DNA of 64,000 nucleotides. Origin: an uncultured Dehalococcoidia bacterium (GTDB lineage: Bacteria; Chloroflexota; Dehalococcoidia; Lucifugimonadales; CATOSD01). Position 1 is the stretch's first letter; each line of letters starts with the position of its first letter. The DNA is taken from positions 1 through 64,000 of the forward strand of contig CATOSD010000002.1 in NCBI GenBank assembly GCA_951812395.1, given 5' to 3'. Below, piece after piece: positions 14,281 through 22,862 of the stretch. Below the pieces are notes generated by a model, which worked only from the letters and a program-made list of their open reading frames with translations, had not been told where the DNA came from and searched no databases. The position numbers were made by a program, and so were the translations under genes.

Positions 14281-14601
14281 TTGCCGAGATACGATTACGA
14301 GTGCGAATCGTGCCACAACCGGTTCGAGCTTAAGCAGAGCTTCGATTCCGAGCCGGTCGCAACCTGCCCGAGCTGCGAGGGTAAAGCGCGCCGCAAGTTC
14401 CACGCTGTCCCCATCGTGTTCAAGGGCAGCGGCTGGTACGTGAACGACTACGGCAGACGCAACGGCAGCACCTCCGCTCCGGCAGAGGCCAAGGAGTCTG
14501 AAGAGAAGAAGAGCTCCAAGGCCGAGAGCAAGTCCGGCAGCGAGGCCAAGTCCGAGAGCAAGACCAAGACGGGCGCGAAGGCCGAGTCCACGTCGGCGTA
14601 G
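14281..14601 (+). CDS. FmdB-family zinc ribbon protein with Lys/Ser/Glu tail
   Basis: 106 residues from TTG 14281, with a GAGGGGG Shine-Dalgarno upstream. Residues 1-60 are the FmdB/CxxC_CxxC_SSSS regulatory zinc ribbon: PRYDYECESCHNRFELKQSF, then CPSC and the terminal KARRKFHAVPIVFKGSGWY. The rest (about 45 residues) is a disordered EK/KS/SE repeat. FmdB-type proteins are widespread putative regulators without a settled role. dtd starts 20 nt downstream, so they are probably co-transcribed. Confidence 0.85.
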   Translation: MPRYDYECESCHNRFELKQSFDSEPVATCPSCEGKARRKFHAVPIVFKGSGWYVNDYGRRNGSTSAPAEAKESEEKKSSKAESKSGSEAKSESKTKTGAKAESTSA

Positions 14602-14620
14602 CGGACCCGATCCAGACATA

Positions 14621-15088
14621 ATGCGCGCCCTGGTGCAGAGGGTCTCCCAGGCGTCCGTGAGCGTCGAGGGCGAGACCGTTGGGGCCATTGGCGCGGGACT
14701 GCTGGTGCTGATCGGATTCTCCGCAGAGGACACGGACGAGGACACCAGCTTCATAGTCGGCAAAGCAGTCAATCTGCGCATATTCGCCGACGACGAAGGA
14801 AGATTCAACCGCTCGGCCCTGGATGTTGGGGCCGAGCTTTTGCTTGTCAGCCAGTTCACCCTGTACGCCGATACCCGCAGAGGCCGCAGGCCGAGCTTCT
14901 CATCGGCCGCGCCGCCTGAGCAGGCCGAGGCCGCCTTCGACCGCGCGGTCGAGCTGTTCCGGCAGTCGGGGCTGCGCGCGGAGACGGGCGTCTTCCAGGC
15001 GCACATGATGGTCCACAGCACCAACGACGGCCCCGTCACCATCATGCTCGACTCCGCGGACCGCTCCCGCCCACGGCGCGGCCCCTAA
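14621..15088 (+). CDS. dtd: D-aminoacyl-tRNA deacylase
   Basis: 155 residues. N-terminal MRALVQRVSQASVSVEG, the active-site SQFTLYADTRRGRRPSF and the C-terminal HMMVHSTNDGPVTIML (TNxGPVT cross-subunit motif) identify Dtd. It removes D-amino acids and glycine mischarged on tRNA. Full length, with the expected catalytic Thr in place. Confidence 0.95.
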   Translation: MRALVQRVSQASVSVEGETVGAIGAGLLVLIGFSAEDTDEDTSFIVGKAVNLRIFADDEGRFNRSALDVGAELLLVSQFTLYADTRRGRRPSFSSAAPPEQAEAAFDRAVELFRQSGLRAETGVFQAHMMVHSTNDGPVTIMLDSADRSRPRRGP

Positions 15089-15090
15089 GC

Positions 15091-15169
15091 CGTCATTCCC
15101 GTGAAAACGGGAACCCAGGAGAGCGAGGCAACGCTCGCAACTGGATTCCGGCTCGGGAGCGGAATGACG
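15091..15169. repeat. Dispersed palindromic repeat
   Basis: The outer ends are CGTCATTCC and GGAATGACG. Inner arms CCCGTGAAAACGGG and a second hairpin lie between. It sits downstream of dtd. A half copy occurs at 41251-41280. Confidence 0.6.
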
Positions 15170-15228
15170 AAAGAAGGCGCCGCCCGCTGGGTGAGGGGCC
15201 GATCCCTGGAGTGAGGGTTTGAGCGCGC

Positions 15229-16077
15229 CTACCCGAAGTCCAAGCTGATGTCCAGCGCCCGCACCGAATGCGTCAGCGCCCCCACCGAGATCAGGTCCAC
15301 GCCAGAGGCCGCGACGTCCCGCACCGTGTCGAGGTCGATGCCCCCCGACGCCTCCGTGACGGCCCGGCCGCGCGCCAGATCCACCGCCCGCGCCATCTCC
15401 GCCGGCGACATGTTGTCCAGCAGCAGAATCTCCGCGCCCGCGTCCAGCGCCTCGCGCGCCTCGTCCACGCTTTCCACCTCCACCTCCACGCGCACCGTGT
15501 GCGGCGCGTTGGCGTTGGCCTTGCGCACCACGTCGGCCAGACTGAGGCCGTGGTCGCGCAGCGCCTGGATGTGGTTGTCCTTGATCAGGATGCCGTCGCC
15601 CAGGTTCCGCCTGTGGTTGTGTCCGCCTCCGCAGCGCACCGCGTACTTGTCCAGCGTGCGCAGCCCCGGCGTGGTCTTGCGCGTGTCGACTATGCGCACG
15701 TCGTGGCCCGCCACGGCGTCCACGTAGCGGCGCGTCGCGGTGGCGATGCCGCTCATGCGCTGCGTGAAGTTGAGGGCGGTGCGCTCGGCCATCATGATGG
15801 AGGCCGCCGATCCGCTGACGGCGGCGATGGCGTCGCCCGGACTCAGCGGCGAGCCGTCGGACAGGCTGGCGCAGGCGTCCAGGGTGGGGTCTACGCGACG
15901 GAAGACGGCGAGCGCCACGTCGACGCCGGCCAGCACGCCATCGGACTTGGCGACCATGACGGCGCGGGCCTGCAACTCCGGCGGTATGAGCGCGTCGCAG
16001 GTGGGGTCGCCGATGGACAGGTCTTCGCCGAGCGCGCGGTCTATCAGCGACTCTATCTCGGGCGTCAGGTGAAGCAC
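15229..16077 (-). CDS. nadC: Nicotinate-nucleotide pyrophosphorylase (carboxylating)
   Basis: 282 residues from GTG 16077, which lies 1 nt after the nadA stop; a longer frame overlapping nadA is not needed. Signatures: ALNFTQRMSGIATATRRYVD, RIVDTRKTTPGLRTLDKYAV, GGGHNHRRNLGDGILIKDNH and LLLDNMSP. It converts quinolinate and PRPP to nicotinate mononucleotide in de novo NAD synthesis, directly using the product of the upstream nadA. Confidence 0.95.
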   Translation of the reverse strand: MLHLTPEIESLIDRALGEDLSIGDPTCDALIPPELQARAVMVAKSDGVLAGVDVALAVFRRVDPTLDACASLSDGSPLSPGDAIAAVSGSAASIMMAERTALNFTQRMSGIATATRRYVDAVAGHDVRIVDTRKTTPGLRTLDKYAVRCGGGHNHRRNLGDGILIKDNHIQALRDHGLSLADVVRKANANAPHTVRVEVEVESVDEAREALDAGAEILLLDNMSPAEMARAVDLARGRAVTEASGGIDLDTVRDVAASGVDLISVGALTHSVRALDISLDFG

Positions 16078-16078
16078 G

Positions 16079-17287
16079 CTAGACGACCGCCAGCATCCTG
16101 TCCAGCGCCACACGCGCGAACCCGGCCGTCTCATCGTCCACCGTGATGGGGTTCACCACCACGCCCTCCACCAGCCCGTCGAGCACCCAGGACAGGTAGG
16201 CGGGATGTATGCGGTACATGGTCGAGCACGGGCAGACCACCGGGTCCAGGCAGAACACCGTGCGGTCGGGGTTATCCGCCGCCTCGCGATTCACCAGGCT
16301 TATCTCGGTGCCCACGGCCCACACGCTGCCCGGCTCGGCGTCGCGTATGGAGTTGATGATGAACTCGGTGGAGCCGACGAGGTCGGCGGCTTGCACCACT
16401 TCCATGGTGCACTCCGGGTGGACCACGACGTTGACGTCGGGGAACTTCTGCCGCGCTTCCTCTATCTGGGCCACTGTGAAGCGGGTGTGGACCGAGCAGT
16501 GGCCCTGCCACAGGATGAGCTTCGCCCGGCGCAGCGCCTCCTCGGTGTGGCCGCCCAGCGGCTTGAAAGGGTTCCAAACCAGCATCTCGTCCAGCTCGAC
16601 GCCCATCTTGAGCCCGGTGTTACGCCCCAGGTGCTGGTCGGGCAGGAATAGCACGCGCTCTCCGCGCTCGAACGCCCACTCGAACGTCGCGGTGGCGTTC
16701 GACGACGTGCACACTATGCCGCCGTTGCGTCCGCACAGCGCCTTTATGCCGGCGGTGGAGTTCATGTAGGTGATGGGCACCACGCCGCCGTGGTCGCCAA
16801 GCACGTCCTGCAGGTCGTCCCAGCAGTCGTACACGTCGTCGATGCGGGCCATATCGGCCATCGAGCAGCCGGCGGCGAGGTTGGGTAGGATGACGCGCTG
16901 GTCGTCCGAGCTGAGGACGTCCGCGGTCTCGGCCATGAAGTGCACGCCACAGAAGATGATGTGCTCAGCGTCCTTCTGCGAGGCCGCGAACTGTGACAGC
17001 TTGAAGGAGTCGCCGCGATAGTCGGCGTACTTGATAATCTCGTCACGCTGGTAGTGGTGCCCCAGGATCACCAGGCTGCTGCCGAGCTTGGCGCGCGCCG
17101 CGCCAATGCGGTCGTCCAACTCCTCGGGCGACATCCGCATGTAGCTCACCGGCAGCTTCTGCCAGCGCACGCCGGCCTGGAACTCCTCCGCGAGCGTCTT
17201 GGATGACAGCTCCTCGTCCGTCTGGCAAAAGGCGGACTGCTCTATCTCGGTGATGGGTATGACTGGCTGCTTGAGCTTGGTAACCAT
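16079..17287 (-). CDS. nadA: Quinolinate synthase
   Basis: 402 residues with the NadA landmarks: ILGHHYQRDEIIKYADYRGD, FCGVHFMAETADVL, YMNSTAGIKAL, HPECTMEVV and CLDPVVCPCSTMYRIHP. These include the three Cys ligands of the [4Fe-4S] cluster. It condenses iminoaspartate with DHAP. An AAGGAG lies just upstream of ATG 17287. nadB (aspartate oxidase) is absent from the window, but an aspartate dehydrogenase gene (nadX, 46023) is present and can supply iminoaspartate. Confidence 0.96.
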   Translation of the reverse strand: MVTKLKQPVIPITEIEQSAFCQTDEELSSKTLAEEFQAGVRWQKLPVSYMRMSPEELDDRIGAARAKLGSSLVILGHHYQRDEIIKYADYRGDSFKLSQFAASQKDAEHIIFCGVHFMAETADVLSSDDQRVILPNLAAGCSMADMARIDDVYDCWDDLQDVLGDHGGVVPITYMNSTAGIKALCGRNGGIVCTSSNATATFEWAFERGERVLFLPDQHLGRNTGLKMGVELDEMLVWNPFKPLGGHTEEALRRAKLILWQGHCSVHTRFTVAQIEEARQKFPDVNVVVHPECTMEVVQAADLVGSTEFIINSIRDAEPGSVWAVGTEISLVNREAADNPDRTVFCLDPVVCPCSTMYRIHPAYLSWVLDGLVEGVVVNPITVDDETAGFARVALDRMLAVV

Positions 17288-17359
17288 CGTGTAGTGCTCC
17301 TTATGCGCCGGGTGGGCGGGCTCGAACCCGCCCCTACGCGCCCTTGGTGGTAGGCGAGG

Positions 17360-18631
17360 CTATTGCGGAACGCCCTGCAGCGACCAGGGGCCTGTGCGCT
17401 CTATGCGTACGTTCACAAACTCTCCCGTGCGGTCGGTTTCGTCGTCGAAGAAGACCAGCTTGTCGTTGCGGTTTCTGCCAAACAAGCGGCCCCTTCTGCG
17501 CCCTTCGACCAGCACCTCGGTGATCTGGCCGTCGAGCCGGGAGTTGATGTCGGTGAGCGCCAGCTCCTGCACCTCTTCCAGGCGCTTGAGGCGGCGCTGC
17601 TTCTCCTCGCGTGGCACGTCGTCCGGCATCATTCGGGCGGCGATTGTGCCCTCCCTGGTGGAGTAGGCGGCCGCGTGAACCTTGTCGAAGCCGATGTCTT
17701 GTACCAACTCGACGGTGCGCTCGAACTGGTCCTCAGTCTCGCCACTGAAGCCGACGATTACGTCGGTGCTCAGGGATACGCCCGGTATGCGCGCGCGAAT
17801 CCGGTCTATCAGCCGGCGATACTCGTCGTTGGTGTAGCCGCGGCGCATCGACGCGAGCACGTCGTCGTCCCCTGCCTGGAAGGGCAGGTTCACGTGCTCG
17901 CAAACTTTGCCGAGCCGCGCCACCGAGTCGATGATGTGGTCGCTCATGTCCGACGGGTGGGAGGTGAGGAAGCGTATGCGTTCTATGCCCTCGACCTCGT
18001 TGGCGGACTCCAGCAGGTCTCCCAGGTCCTGGTCGCCGGGAAGGTCGTGGCCGTAGGAGTCCACGTTCTGGCCCAGCAGCGTAACCTCTTTCACGCCGCG
18101 CTGGGCGAGCAGCCGCGTCTCGCGCACTACGTCCTCGATGGTACGGCTCACCTCTCTGCCGCGGCGGTAGGGGATGATGCAGAATGAGCAGAACTTGTCG
18201 CAGCCGTGGATGATGGGGATGTAGGCGGTCACGTCGGGCCGAGCCGTGAGCGGGCCAACACAGCCCTCGGGATCGATGCCCATGCGGTCGCCCAGCAGGT
18301 CGAGCAGCGGCCCATACTGTTGCGGGCGCATGAACACGTCGACGTAGGGGAAGCGTCGCTCCAGCGCGTCGGTCTTGGGTCCCACCATGCAGCCCATGAG
18401 GGCGACCACCTTGTCCGGGTTGTGGCTCTTCTGCGGCTTGAGGCTGGTGACCATGCCGACGACCTTGTCTTCCGCGCTCTGGCGCACCACGCAGCTATTG
18501 AGCACAACGACGTCGGCGTCTTTGGCGGAGCCTGCGGACGAAAGGCCCATCTGGCCGAGCGCGCTCTCGAGGCGCTCGGAGTCCGCCTTGTTCATTTGGC
18601 AGCCTATAGTCCAAATATAGTAGCTGTTCAT
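17360..18631 (-). CDS. miaB: tRNA-2-methylthio-N6-dimethylallyladenosine synthase
   Basis: From ATG 18631 the protein has 423 residues and begins MNSYYIWTIGCQMN, the usual MiaB N-terminus; a GTG at 18682 would add 17 unlikely residues. N-terminal cluster cysteines sit in GCQMN, NSCVVR and MGCMVG, the radical SAM motif is CDKFCSFC, and a C-terminal TRAM domain is present. It adds the methylthio group to A37 of tRNAs reading UNN codons. Full length. Confidence 0.93.
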   Translation of the reverse strand: MNSYYIWTIGCQMNKADSERLESALGQMGLSSAGSAKDADVVVLNSCVVRQSAEDKVVGMVTSLKPQKSHNPDKVVALMGCMVGPKTDALERRFPYVDVFMRPQQYGPLLDLLGDRMGIDPEGCVGPLTARPDVTAYIPIIHGCDKFCSFCIIPYRRGREVSRTIEDVVRETRLLAQRGVKEVTLLGQNVDSYGHDLPGDQDLGDLLESANEVEGIERIRFLTSHPSDMSDHIIDSVARLGKVCEHVNLPFQAGDDDVLASMRRGYTNDEYRRLIDRIRARIPGVSLSTDVIVGFSGETEDQFERTVELVQDIGFDKVHAAAYSTREGTIAARMMPDDVPREEKQRRLKRLEEVQELALTDINSRLDGQITEVLVEGRRRGRLFGRNRNDKLVFFDDETDRTGEFVNVRIERTGPWSLQGVPQ

Positions 18632-18804
18632 ATTCACCGGGTTTGCGAGCCGCGCAAGGACCACGTTTCGCGACCGCCTCACATTATGCGTAGAGATGCC
18701 GTTTGCTCACCTGCGCCCACGCTTTGGGCGCCCTGGGTGAGGACGGCATCCCCACAATCGGATAGACTGGTTTTGTCCTCTTGCCCGCCGGAAGTTTGTT
18801 GTGG

Positions 18805-18893
18805 CGGAGGGAATGGGATTCGAACCCATGAGGGGGATTTCGCCCCCTAACCGCTTAGCAGGCGGCCGCACTAGACCACTATGCGATCCCTCC
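18805..18893 (-). tRNA. tRNA-Ser(GCU)
   Basis: On the minus strand the 7-bp acceptor stem GGAGGGA/TCCCTCC closes an 89-nt class II tRNA. The anticodon loop CTGCTAA contains GCT, a long variable arm GGGGGCGAAATCCCCC is diagnostic of serine, and the T-loop GGTTCGAATCC is standard. CCA is not encoded. It reads AGC/AGU. Confidence 0.95.
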
Positions 18894-18919
18894 GTTCGGC
18901 AGGCCTTCAGGTGCGGCCT

Positions 18920-18949
18920 AATATACCAGACGCGGGGAGATGTGGGCAA
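18920..18949 (-). promoter_or_regulatory. Promoter of tRNA-Ser
   Basis: On the minus strand TTGCCC (18944-18949), 18-nt spacer, TATATT (18920-18925), 27 nt before the tRNA 5' end. Confidence 0.6.
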
Positions 18950-19180
18950 GCGCGGACTTTGTGAAAATGGGAACTATAGCATTCAATGTGTGGAGAAACC
19001 ACAATGCTCTTGTTGAACGTGTGGTAGAACGGCGACAATACAGGTGCAAATGCGCCGTTAACATTGGCTCGCGAGTTTTGATTGTGAAATAAATCACTAA
19101 AAGATTCGGCGATTGAAGCCGCTTAGCGCCACGCTACGGGGGAGGGGAGCAGACGTTATGTGCCGAGCGCGCCGCCCGAC

Positions 19181-19639
19181 TCAGGTTTGGCGGGCAGCGG
19201 CGGACTCTTCGAGCTTTCGCAGGTGGTCGTCTTCCTGGCTGCCGACCCAGACCTCGCCGCCCTCGAAGTACTCCTTTTTCCAGATTGGCACAATCTGTTT
19301 GATGCGGTCCACGGCGTACTGGCAGGCCTCGAAGGCGTGCTCCCTGTGGGGAGATGCCACGGCAACCACCAGGCTGATGTCGCCAATCTCAAGCCGTCCC
19401 AGCCTATGGCTGATGGCGATGTCCCGCACGTGCCAACGCTGGCGCATCTCGTCGGCTATCTCGGCTAGCTTGTTGTCCGCCATCGGCCGGTAGGCCTCGT
19501 ACTCGAGACGAAGCACGCGGCGCCCGCGCGTGGCGCTGCGCGTCGTGCCCAGAAACGTCAGCACCGCGCCGTTGGTGTCGCACCGCACCTGCGCCGTGAT
19601 CTTTTCCGGTTCCAGCGCGTCGCGGGTTATCTGGATCAT
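19181..19639 (-). CDS. moaE: Molybdopterin synthase catalytic subunit
   Basis: 152 residues from ATG 19639. Signatures: TFLGTTRSATRGRRVLRLEY, ISHRLGRLEIGD, and the active-site lysines in RIKQIVPIWKKEYFEGGEVW. It inserts sulfur from MoaD thiocarboxylate into precursor Z. The start overlaps the moaD stop in ATGA, so the two subunits are coupled. Upstream extension of the frame overlaps moaD and is not real. Confidence 0.93.
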   Translation of the reverse strand: MIQITRDALEPEKITAQVRCDTNGAVLTFLGTTRSATRGRRVLRLEYEAYRPMADNKLAEIADEMRQRWHVRDIAISHRLGRLEIGDISLVVAVASPHREHAFEACQYAVDRIKQIVPIWKKEYFEGGEVWVGSQEDDHLRKLEESAAARQT

Positions 19640-19911
19640 CTGGAGCACCTCACGTGATCCCGTGCGTCCCCGCCGCTGACAGGCGGGATGAGCGCGACCT
19701 CGTCGCCCTCGGCAAGCGTGTGTTCGTGGCCGCGGAACTCCTGGTTGACGGCGGCCACCAAGTTCGCGGGTTGGGATATGAGCGCAGGGTGACGCCGTAC
19801 CATCTCGCGCGCCAGTTCCCCGAGCGAGGCGTCGTCGGGCAGGTCCAGTTCGATGTCCGAGGCGCCCACCTTGTCGCGGTAGCCGGCGAACAGCTTTACG
19901 ATTACCCTCAG
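19636..19911 (-). CDS. moaD: Molybdopterin synthase sulfur carrier subunit with C-terminal tail
   Basis: A beta-grasp protein with the motif ALIPPVSGG. The expected N-terminus (RVIVKLFAGYRDKVGAS) begins at a CTG at 19911, 7 nt after AGAGAGGA; the first standard start, GTG 19869, would remove the first strand, so CTG is the likely start and the protein has 91 residues. MoaD must end in Gly-Gly to be adenylated and thiocarboxylated, but here ten residues (DARDHVRCSR) follow the GG before the stop that overlaps moaE. The tail would need removal, or the protein works differently. Confidence 0.8.
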   Translation of the reverse strand: MRVIVKLFAGYRDKVGASDIELDLPDDASLGELAREMVRRHPALISQPANLVAAVNQEFRGHEHTLAEGDEVALIPPVSGGDARDHVRCSR

Positions 19912-19940
19912 CTCGAATTCCTCTCTGGGGCGGCCGCTGG

Positions 19941-20591
19941 CTAGGCCGATGGCTCCTCCGCGGCCTCCTCGTCCACCTCGCCTTCTTCGAGCTCGCCCTC
20001 TTCCTCTTCTTCCTCGAAGGCATCGACTTCGATCCTGGGCGCGCTCACCCTGGCGATCATCTCGTCGGCGCCCGCAACGAACGTCACGCCCGCTCCCACC
20101 GCAACGTCGCCCACGTAGACAGCTTTTTCGAAGTCGTCCAGCCCCGATATGTCCACGTCCAGGGACGCGGGCACGTTCATCGGTAGCGCTTCAACGAGAA
20201 TACTCTGCAATTGGAGCAGCAGAGTGCCGTTGAGGTCTCGCACGGCGGGCGACTCTCCGGTCACGTTCACCGGCACCTCGGCCTGTATGGTCTGCGACAC
20301 ATCCACGCGCAGGAAGTCTACGTGAAGTATCTCCTCGGTCACCGGGTGGCGCTGCACCTCGCGGACAAAGCAGATGTTTTCGCCGGAGCCTTCTTCGACG
20401 CTGATGGAGAGCGGCACGTTGGTGCCAACGCGCGGCAGGAGCTGCTGGAGCTCCAACGCCTCGGTCTGGAGGGACAGGGGCTCGGTGCCGCTGCCGTACA
20501 TGTGCACCGGCACGATGCCCTTGCGTCGCAGGGTCTTCACCTTCTTGCCGATAATCTGTCTTCGCGAAAGCGATAGAGTCTGAACGTCCAT
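19941..20591 (-). CDS. rplY: 50S ribosomal protein L25/general stress protein Ctc
   Basis: 216 residues. The N-terminal L25 domain (QIIGKKVKTLRRKGIVPVHMYG) binds 5S rRNA. The central beta domain contains HVDFLRVDVSQTIQAEVPV, and the C-terminus is a highly acidic tail (EEEEEEGELEEGEVDEE), as in CTC-type long L25 proteins. ATG 20591. It lies 29 nt upstream of moaD but is functionally separate. Confidence 0.93.
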   Translation of the reverse strand: MDVQTLSLSRRQIIGKKVKTLRRKGIVPVHMYGSGTEPLSLQTEALELQQLLPRVGTNVPLSISVEEGSGENICFVREVQRHPVTEEILHVDFLRVDVSQTIQAEVPVNVTGESPAVRDLNGTLLLQLQSILVEALPMNVPASLDVDISGLDDFEKAVYVGDVAVGAGVTFVAGADEMIARVSAPRIEVDAFEEEEEEGELEEGEVDEEAAEEPSA

Positions 20592-20741
20592 CTGGTCGAT
20601 GCTCCTGGCCGGTGGGCGGATTTGCCGCGCGGCCTTCGGCTTTCGCGCCAGGGCCGTGCGTCAACCATTTTATCACACGCCAGTTTTATTGGGGTAGGGC
20701 AGTGAGTTTCGCGCAAGTCAAAAAAATGTTCGAAAAATGGT

Positions 20742-20781
20742 TGCTAGAACGCTTGACCGAATCAAGACGCCTGTTCTAGCA
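20742..20781. promoter_or_regulatory. Nested palindrome around a promoter
   Basis: Outer 9-bp arms TGCTAGAAC (20742-20750) and GTTCTAGCA (20773-20781) are perfect. Inner arms CTTGA and TCAAG lie between them. A plus-strand TTGACC (20753-20758) and TAGCAT (20777-20782) suggest it overlaps the promoter of the small zinc ribbon gene. The TAGAAC half-site also occurs around 345-365. Confidence 0.5.
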
Positions 20782-20851
20782 TGGCCTTGCCGGCAACAAA
20801 TCCGTACGTGCGACTAACATACCAGTGACAGAGAAAAGAGGAGCAGACAAG

Positions 20852-21025
20852 ATGATGAGACTCAAAGGCTGTCCCAGGTGCCAGGGCGACGTGTTGTACG
20901 GACAGGACATCTACGGCCGTTTCCGGCAGTGCCTCCAGTGCGGCCACCTCGTGGACCTGGGCAAGCCCAGGGCTGTGGTGTCGAAGTTCGCTGCGGGCGC
21001 GTACCCGTGTGAGGAGGTCGCCTGA
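20852..21025 (+). CDS. Small zinc ribbon protein (57 aa)
   Basis: Begins MMRLKGCPRCQGDVLYGQDI and continues with a second knuckle CLQCGHL, giving one zinc ribbon, then a short tail. ATG 20852 is preferred over GTG 20825 because AAGAGGAG lies about 8 nt before it. It shares the CPRCxGDV...QCxxCxxL pattern with the protein at 5566-5868. Function unknown. Confidence 0.7.
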   Translation: MMRLKGCPRCQGDVLYGQDIYGRFRQCLQCGHLVDLGKPRAVVSKFAAGAYPCEEVA

Positions 21026-21032
21026 TAACGGT

Positions 21033-22523
21033 CTAGGCGGGCCCGGAGGATAGGCGCGAGCGGACGAAGGGCGGCCAGAAGGTGACAGACACGGCTGCGG
21101 CGGCCAACCCCAGCAGCGCCGCCGCCAGGTAGGTATCCCCGAACGCCAGCACGAACGCCCGCTCGCCCGCGGCCTCCGCTCCCGTGAGCGCGCCGGTGTG
21201 CCACGCCTCCCGCGCGGCCACCAGCGCGCTCAGCAGCGCCACGCTCGACACGGTGCCCAGGCTGCGCGACAGCGTCATTATGGCCCCGCCCGTGCCGAGT
21301 CTGTTCGGCGGCACGCTCCCCATCACCAGGTTGGCGTTCGCCGCCTGGTGCAGTCCCATGCTCAGCCCCATCGCCGCGCTGCGGATCGCGATGTCCAGCA
21401 CCCCCGTCGAGGCGTCCAGCCCGACGTATGAGAACACCGTCGCCGCCGTCATGAGCGCCGCGACGGTCGTCAGGTACGCGGGCGGCACCCGGTCCGACAG
21501 CCATCCCCCCACCGGTGCCGACACGGTAATGGTGAGCGGCATCAGCATCATCAGCAGCCCCCAGGTCTGCGCGTTCTCCCCCATCACGTCGCTGACGAAG
21601 AAGGGCAAGATGAACCAGTTGACGAACGCGCTAACCGATATGAGAAACGCCGACACGAACGCGGGCGCGAGCACACGGTGCCGCAGCAGGCGAAGGTCCA
21701 GCACTGGGCGGGCCGCCCGGCGCTCGGCGAATCCAAATGCGGCAAGCGACACCCCGCAGGCCAGCGCGAGCGCCGCCACGATGGGGGATTTCCATCCCAG
21801 GCTGCCGCCCAGCGCCAACGCCAGCACGTAGGAGGCCGTACCGGTGAACATCGACGCCGCGCCCCAGAAGTCGAAGGCGTGGCGCGGCTCGTCCGAGGCC
21901 CTCTCGCGCAGCGCGTAAGCGGCCAGCGCCAGCGCGGCCAGGCCCAGGGGTACACGCGCGAGAAACACCGCCCTCCAGCCGAGAGCGTCTACCAGCCCAC
22001 CGCCTGCAACCGAGCCTAACAGCATTCCCAACGTGCCCAGTCCGGCCATCGTGCCAAGCGCCCGGCCCCGCTCGTTCGCCGGGTACAGGCCCGTGACCAG
22101 CGCGGGCGCGCACGCCATAAGCAGCGCGTTGCCGACCGCCTGCAGAACGCGCAACCCGAACAGCATCGGAAGCTGCGGGGCAAGTCCTATCAGCAGCACG
22201 GCCGCGGTGTACACTGCGAGGCCCACGATGAAGAACCGTCTGAGGCCGTATACGTCTGCGGCGCTGCCCAGTCCGAGTTGGAGACCGGCGCTGCTTCCCA
22301 CGTAGAACAGAATCATCCACTGGACCGTCTGCAGGTCCGTCGAGAAACTCCTGGCGATGTCGGGAAGCGCGACGTTCAGCGTGATGTCGAGGCTTCCGAG
22401 GAACACACCGCTGGACGCGGCGAACAGCCCCAGCCGCCTCGCCGTCGCTCCGGCTCCGGCGTCCGGCGCCGGTTGTGGGTCGGGCCGTCCCGCACTAGAG
22501 CGGCGCACGGTGCGGCGCGACAA
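21033..22523 (-). CDS. MFS drug exporter, DHA2 (EmrB/QacA) family
   Basis: 496 residues with about 14 predicted membrane spans. The motif-C-type LGTLGMLLGSVAGGGLVDALGW and the N-terminal VFLGSLDITLNVALPDIARSF are hallmarks of DHA2 antiporters. The first ~28 residues are a polar Arg/Pro-rich extension. It starts at TTG 22523; a minus-strand promoter with TATAAT at 22584-22589 and TTGCGC at 22606-22611 is upstream. Probable proton-coupled multidrug efflux. Confidence 0.9.
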   Translation of the reverse strand: MSRRTVRRSSAGRPDPQPAPDAGAGATARRLGLFAASSGVFLGSLDITLNVALPDIARSFSTDLQTVQWMILFYVGSSAGLQLGLGSAADVYGLRRFFIVGLAVYTAAVLLIGLAPQLPMLFGLRVLQAVGNALLMACAPALVTGLYPANERGRALGTMAGLGTLGMLLGSVAGGGLVDALGWRAVFLARVPLGLAALALAAYALRERASDEPRHAFDFWGAASMFTGTASYVLALALGGSLGWKSPIVAALALACGVSLAAFGFAERRAARPVLDLRLLRHRVLAPAFVSAFLISVSAFVNWFILPFFVSDVMGENAQTWGLLMMLMPLTITVSAPVGGWLSDRVPPAYLTTVAALMTAATVFSYVGLDASTGVLDIAIRSAAMGLSMGLHQAANANLVMGSVPPNRLGTGGAIMTLSRSLGTVSSVALLSALVAAREAWHTGALTGAEAAGERAFVLAFGDTYLAAALLGLAAAAVSVTFWPPFVRSRLSSGPA

Positions 22524-22583
22524 GTGTCGAATGGATGTGGTGGCTCATGATTGGGCCTTGCGGGCTTGGGGGTGTGGCACAAG

Positions 22584-22611
22584 ATTATACAGGGGCGGCG
22601 GCAGCGCGCAA
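22584..22611 (-). promoter_or_regulatory. Promoter of the DHA2 exporter
   Basis: On the minus strand TTGCGC (22606-22611), 16-nt spacer, TATAAT (22584-22589), about 60 nt before the TTG start. Confidence 0.5.
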
Positions 22612-22736
22612 ATGGCAATACGAACAAATATTTTACAAATCGCCTCAAACGTGTTAACATATCCCGCGTTATGCGTGGGGCGGCAGGTGGTATCCCGCGG
22701 CCTGGGAAGCCCGGAAGGGCGGCGCTCGGGATCGCC

Positions 22737-22766
22737 TTGAATCGGCGAGAAACGGCGTGGTATCAT
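22737..22766 (+). promoter_or_regulatory. recA promoter
   Basis: TTGAAT (22737-22742), 18-nt spacer, TATCAT (22761-22766), about 95 nt upstream of the recA ATG. I saw no classical Gram-positive (GAAC-N4-GTTC) or E. coli-type LexA box here. Confidence 0.55.
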
Positions 22767-22862
22767 GGCCCGACCAAGCGGGCGACGGATAGAGCCCGTG
22801 ACCGCCGGCCCTGCCCCACAGGCACGAACCCTGAACGGGACTAGCTGTTGGAGTAGCGCACC

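Noticed and set aside
20593..20690. Riboswitch or ribosomal-protein leader upstream of the L25 gene
   Set aside because: I could not identify a conserved aptamer core or a terminator/antiterminator pair in this short leader.
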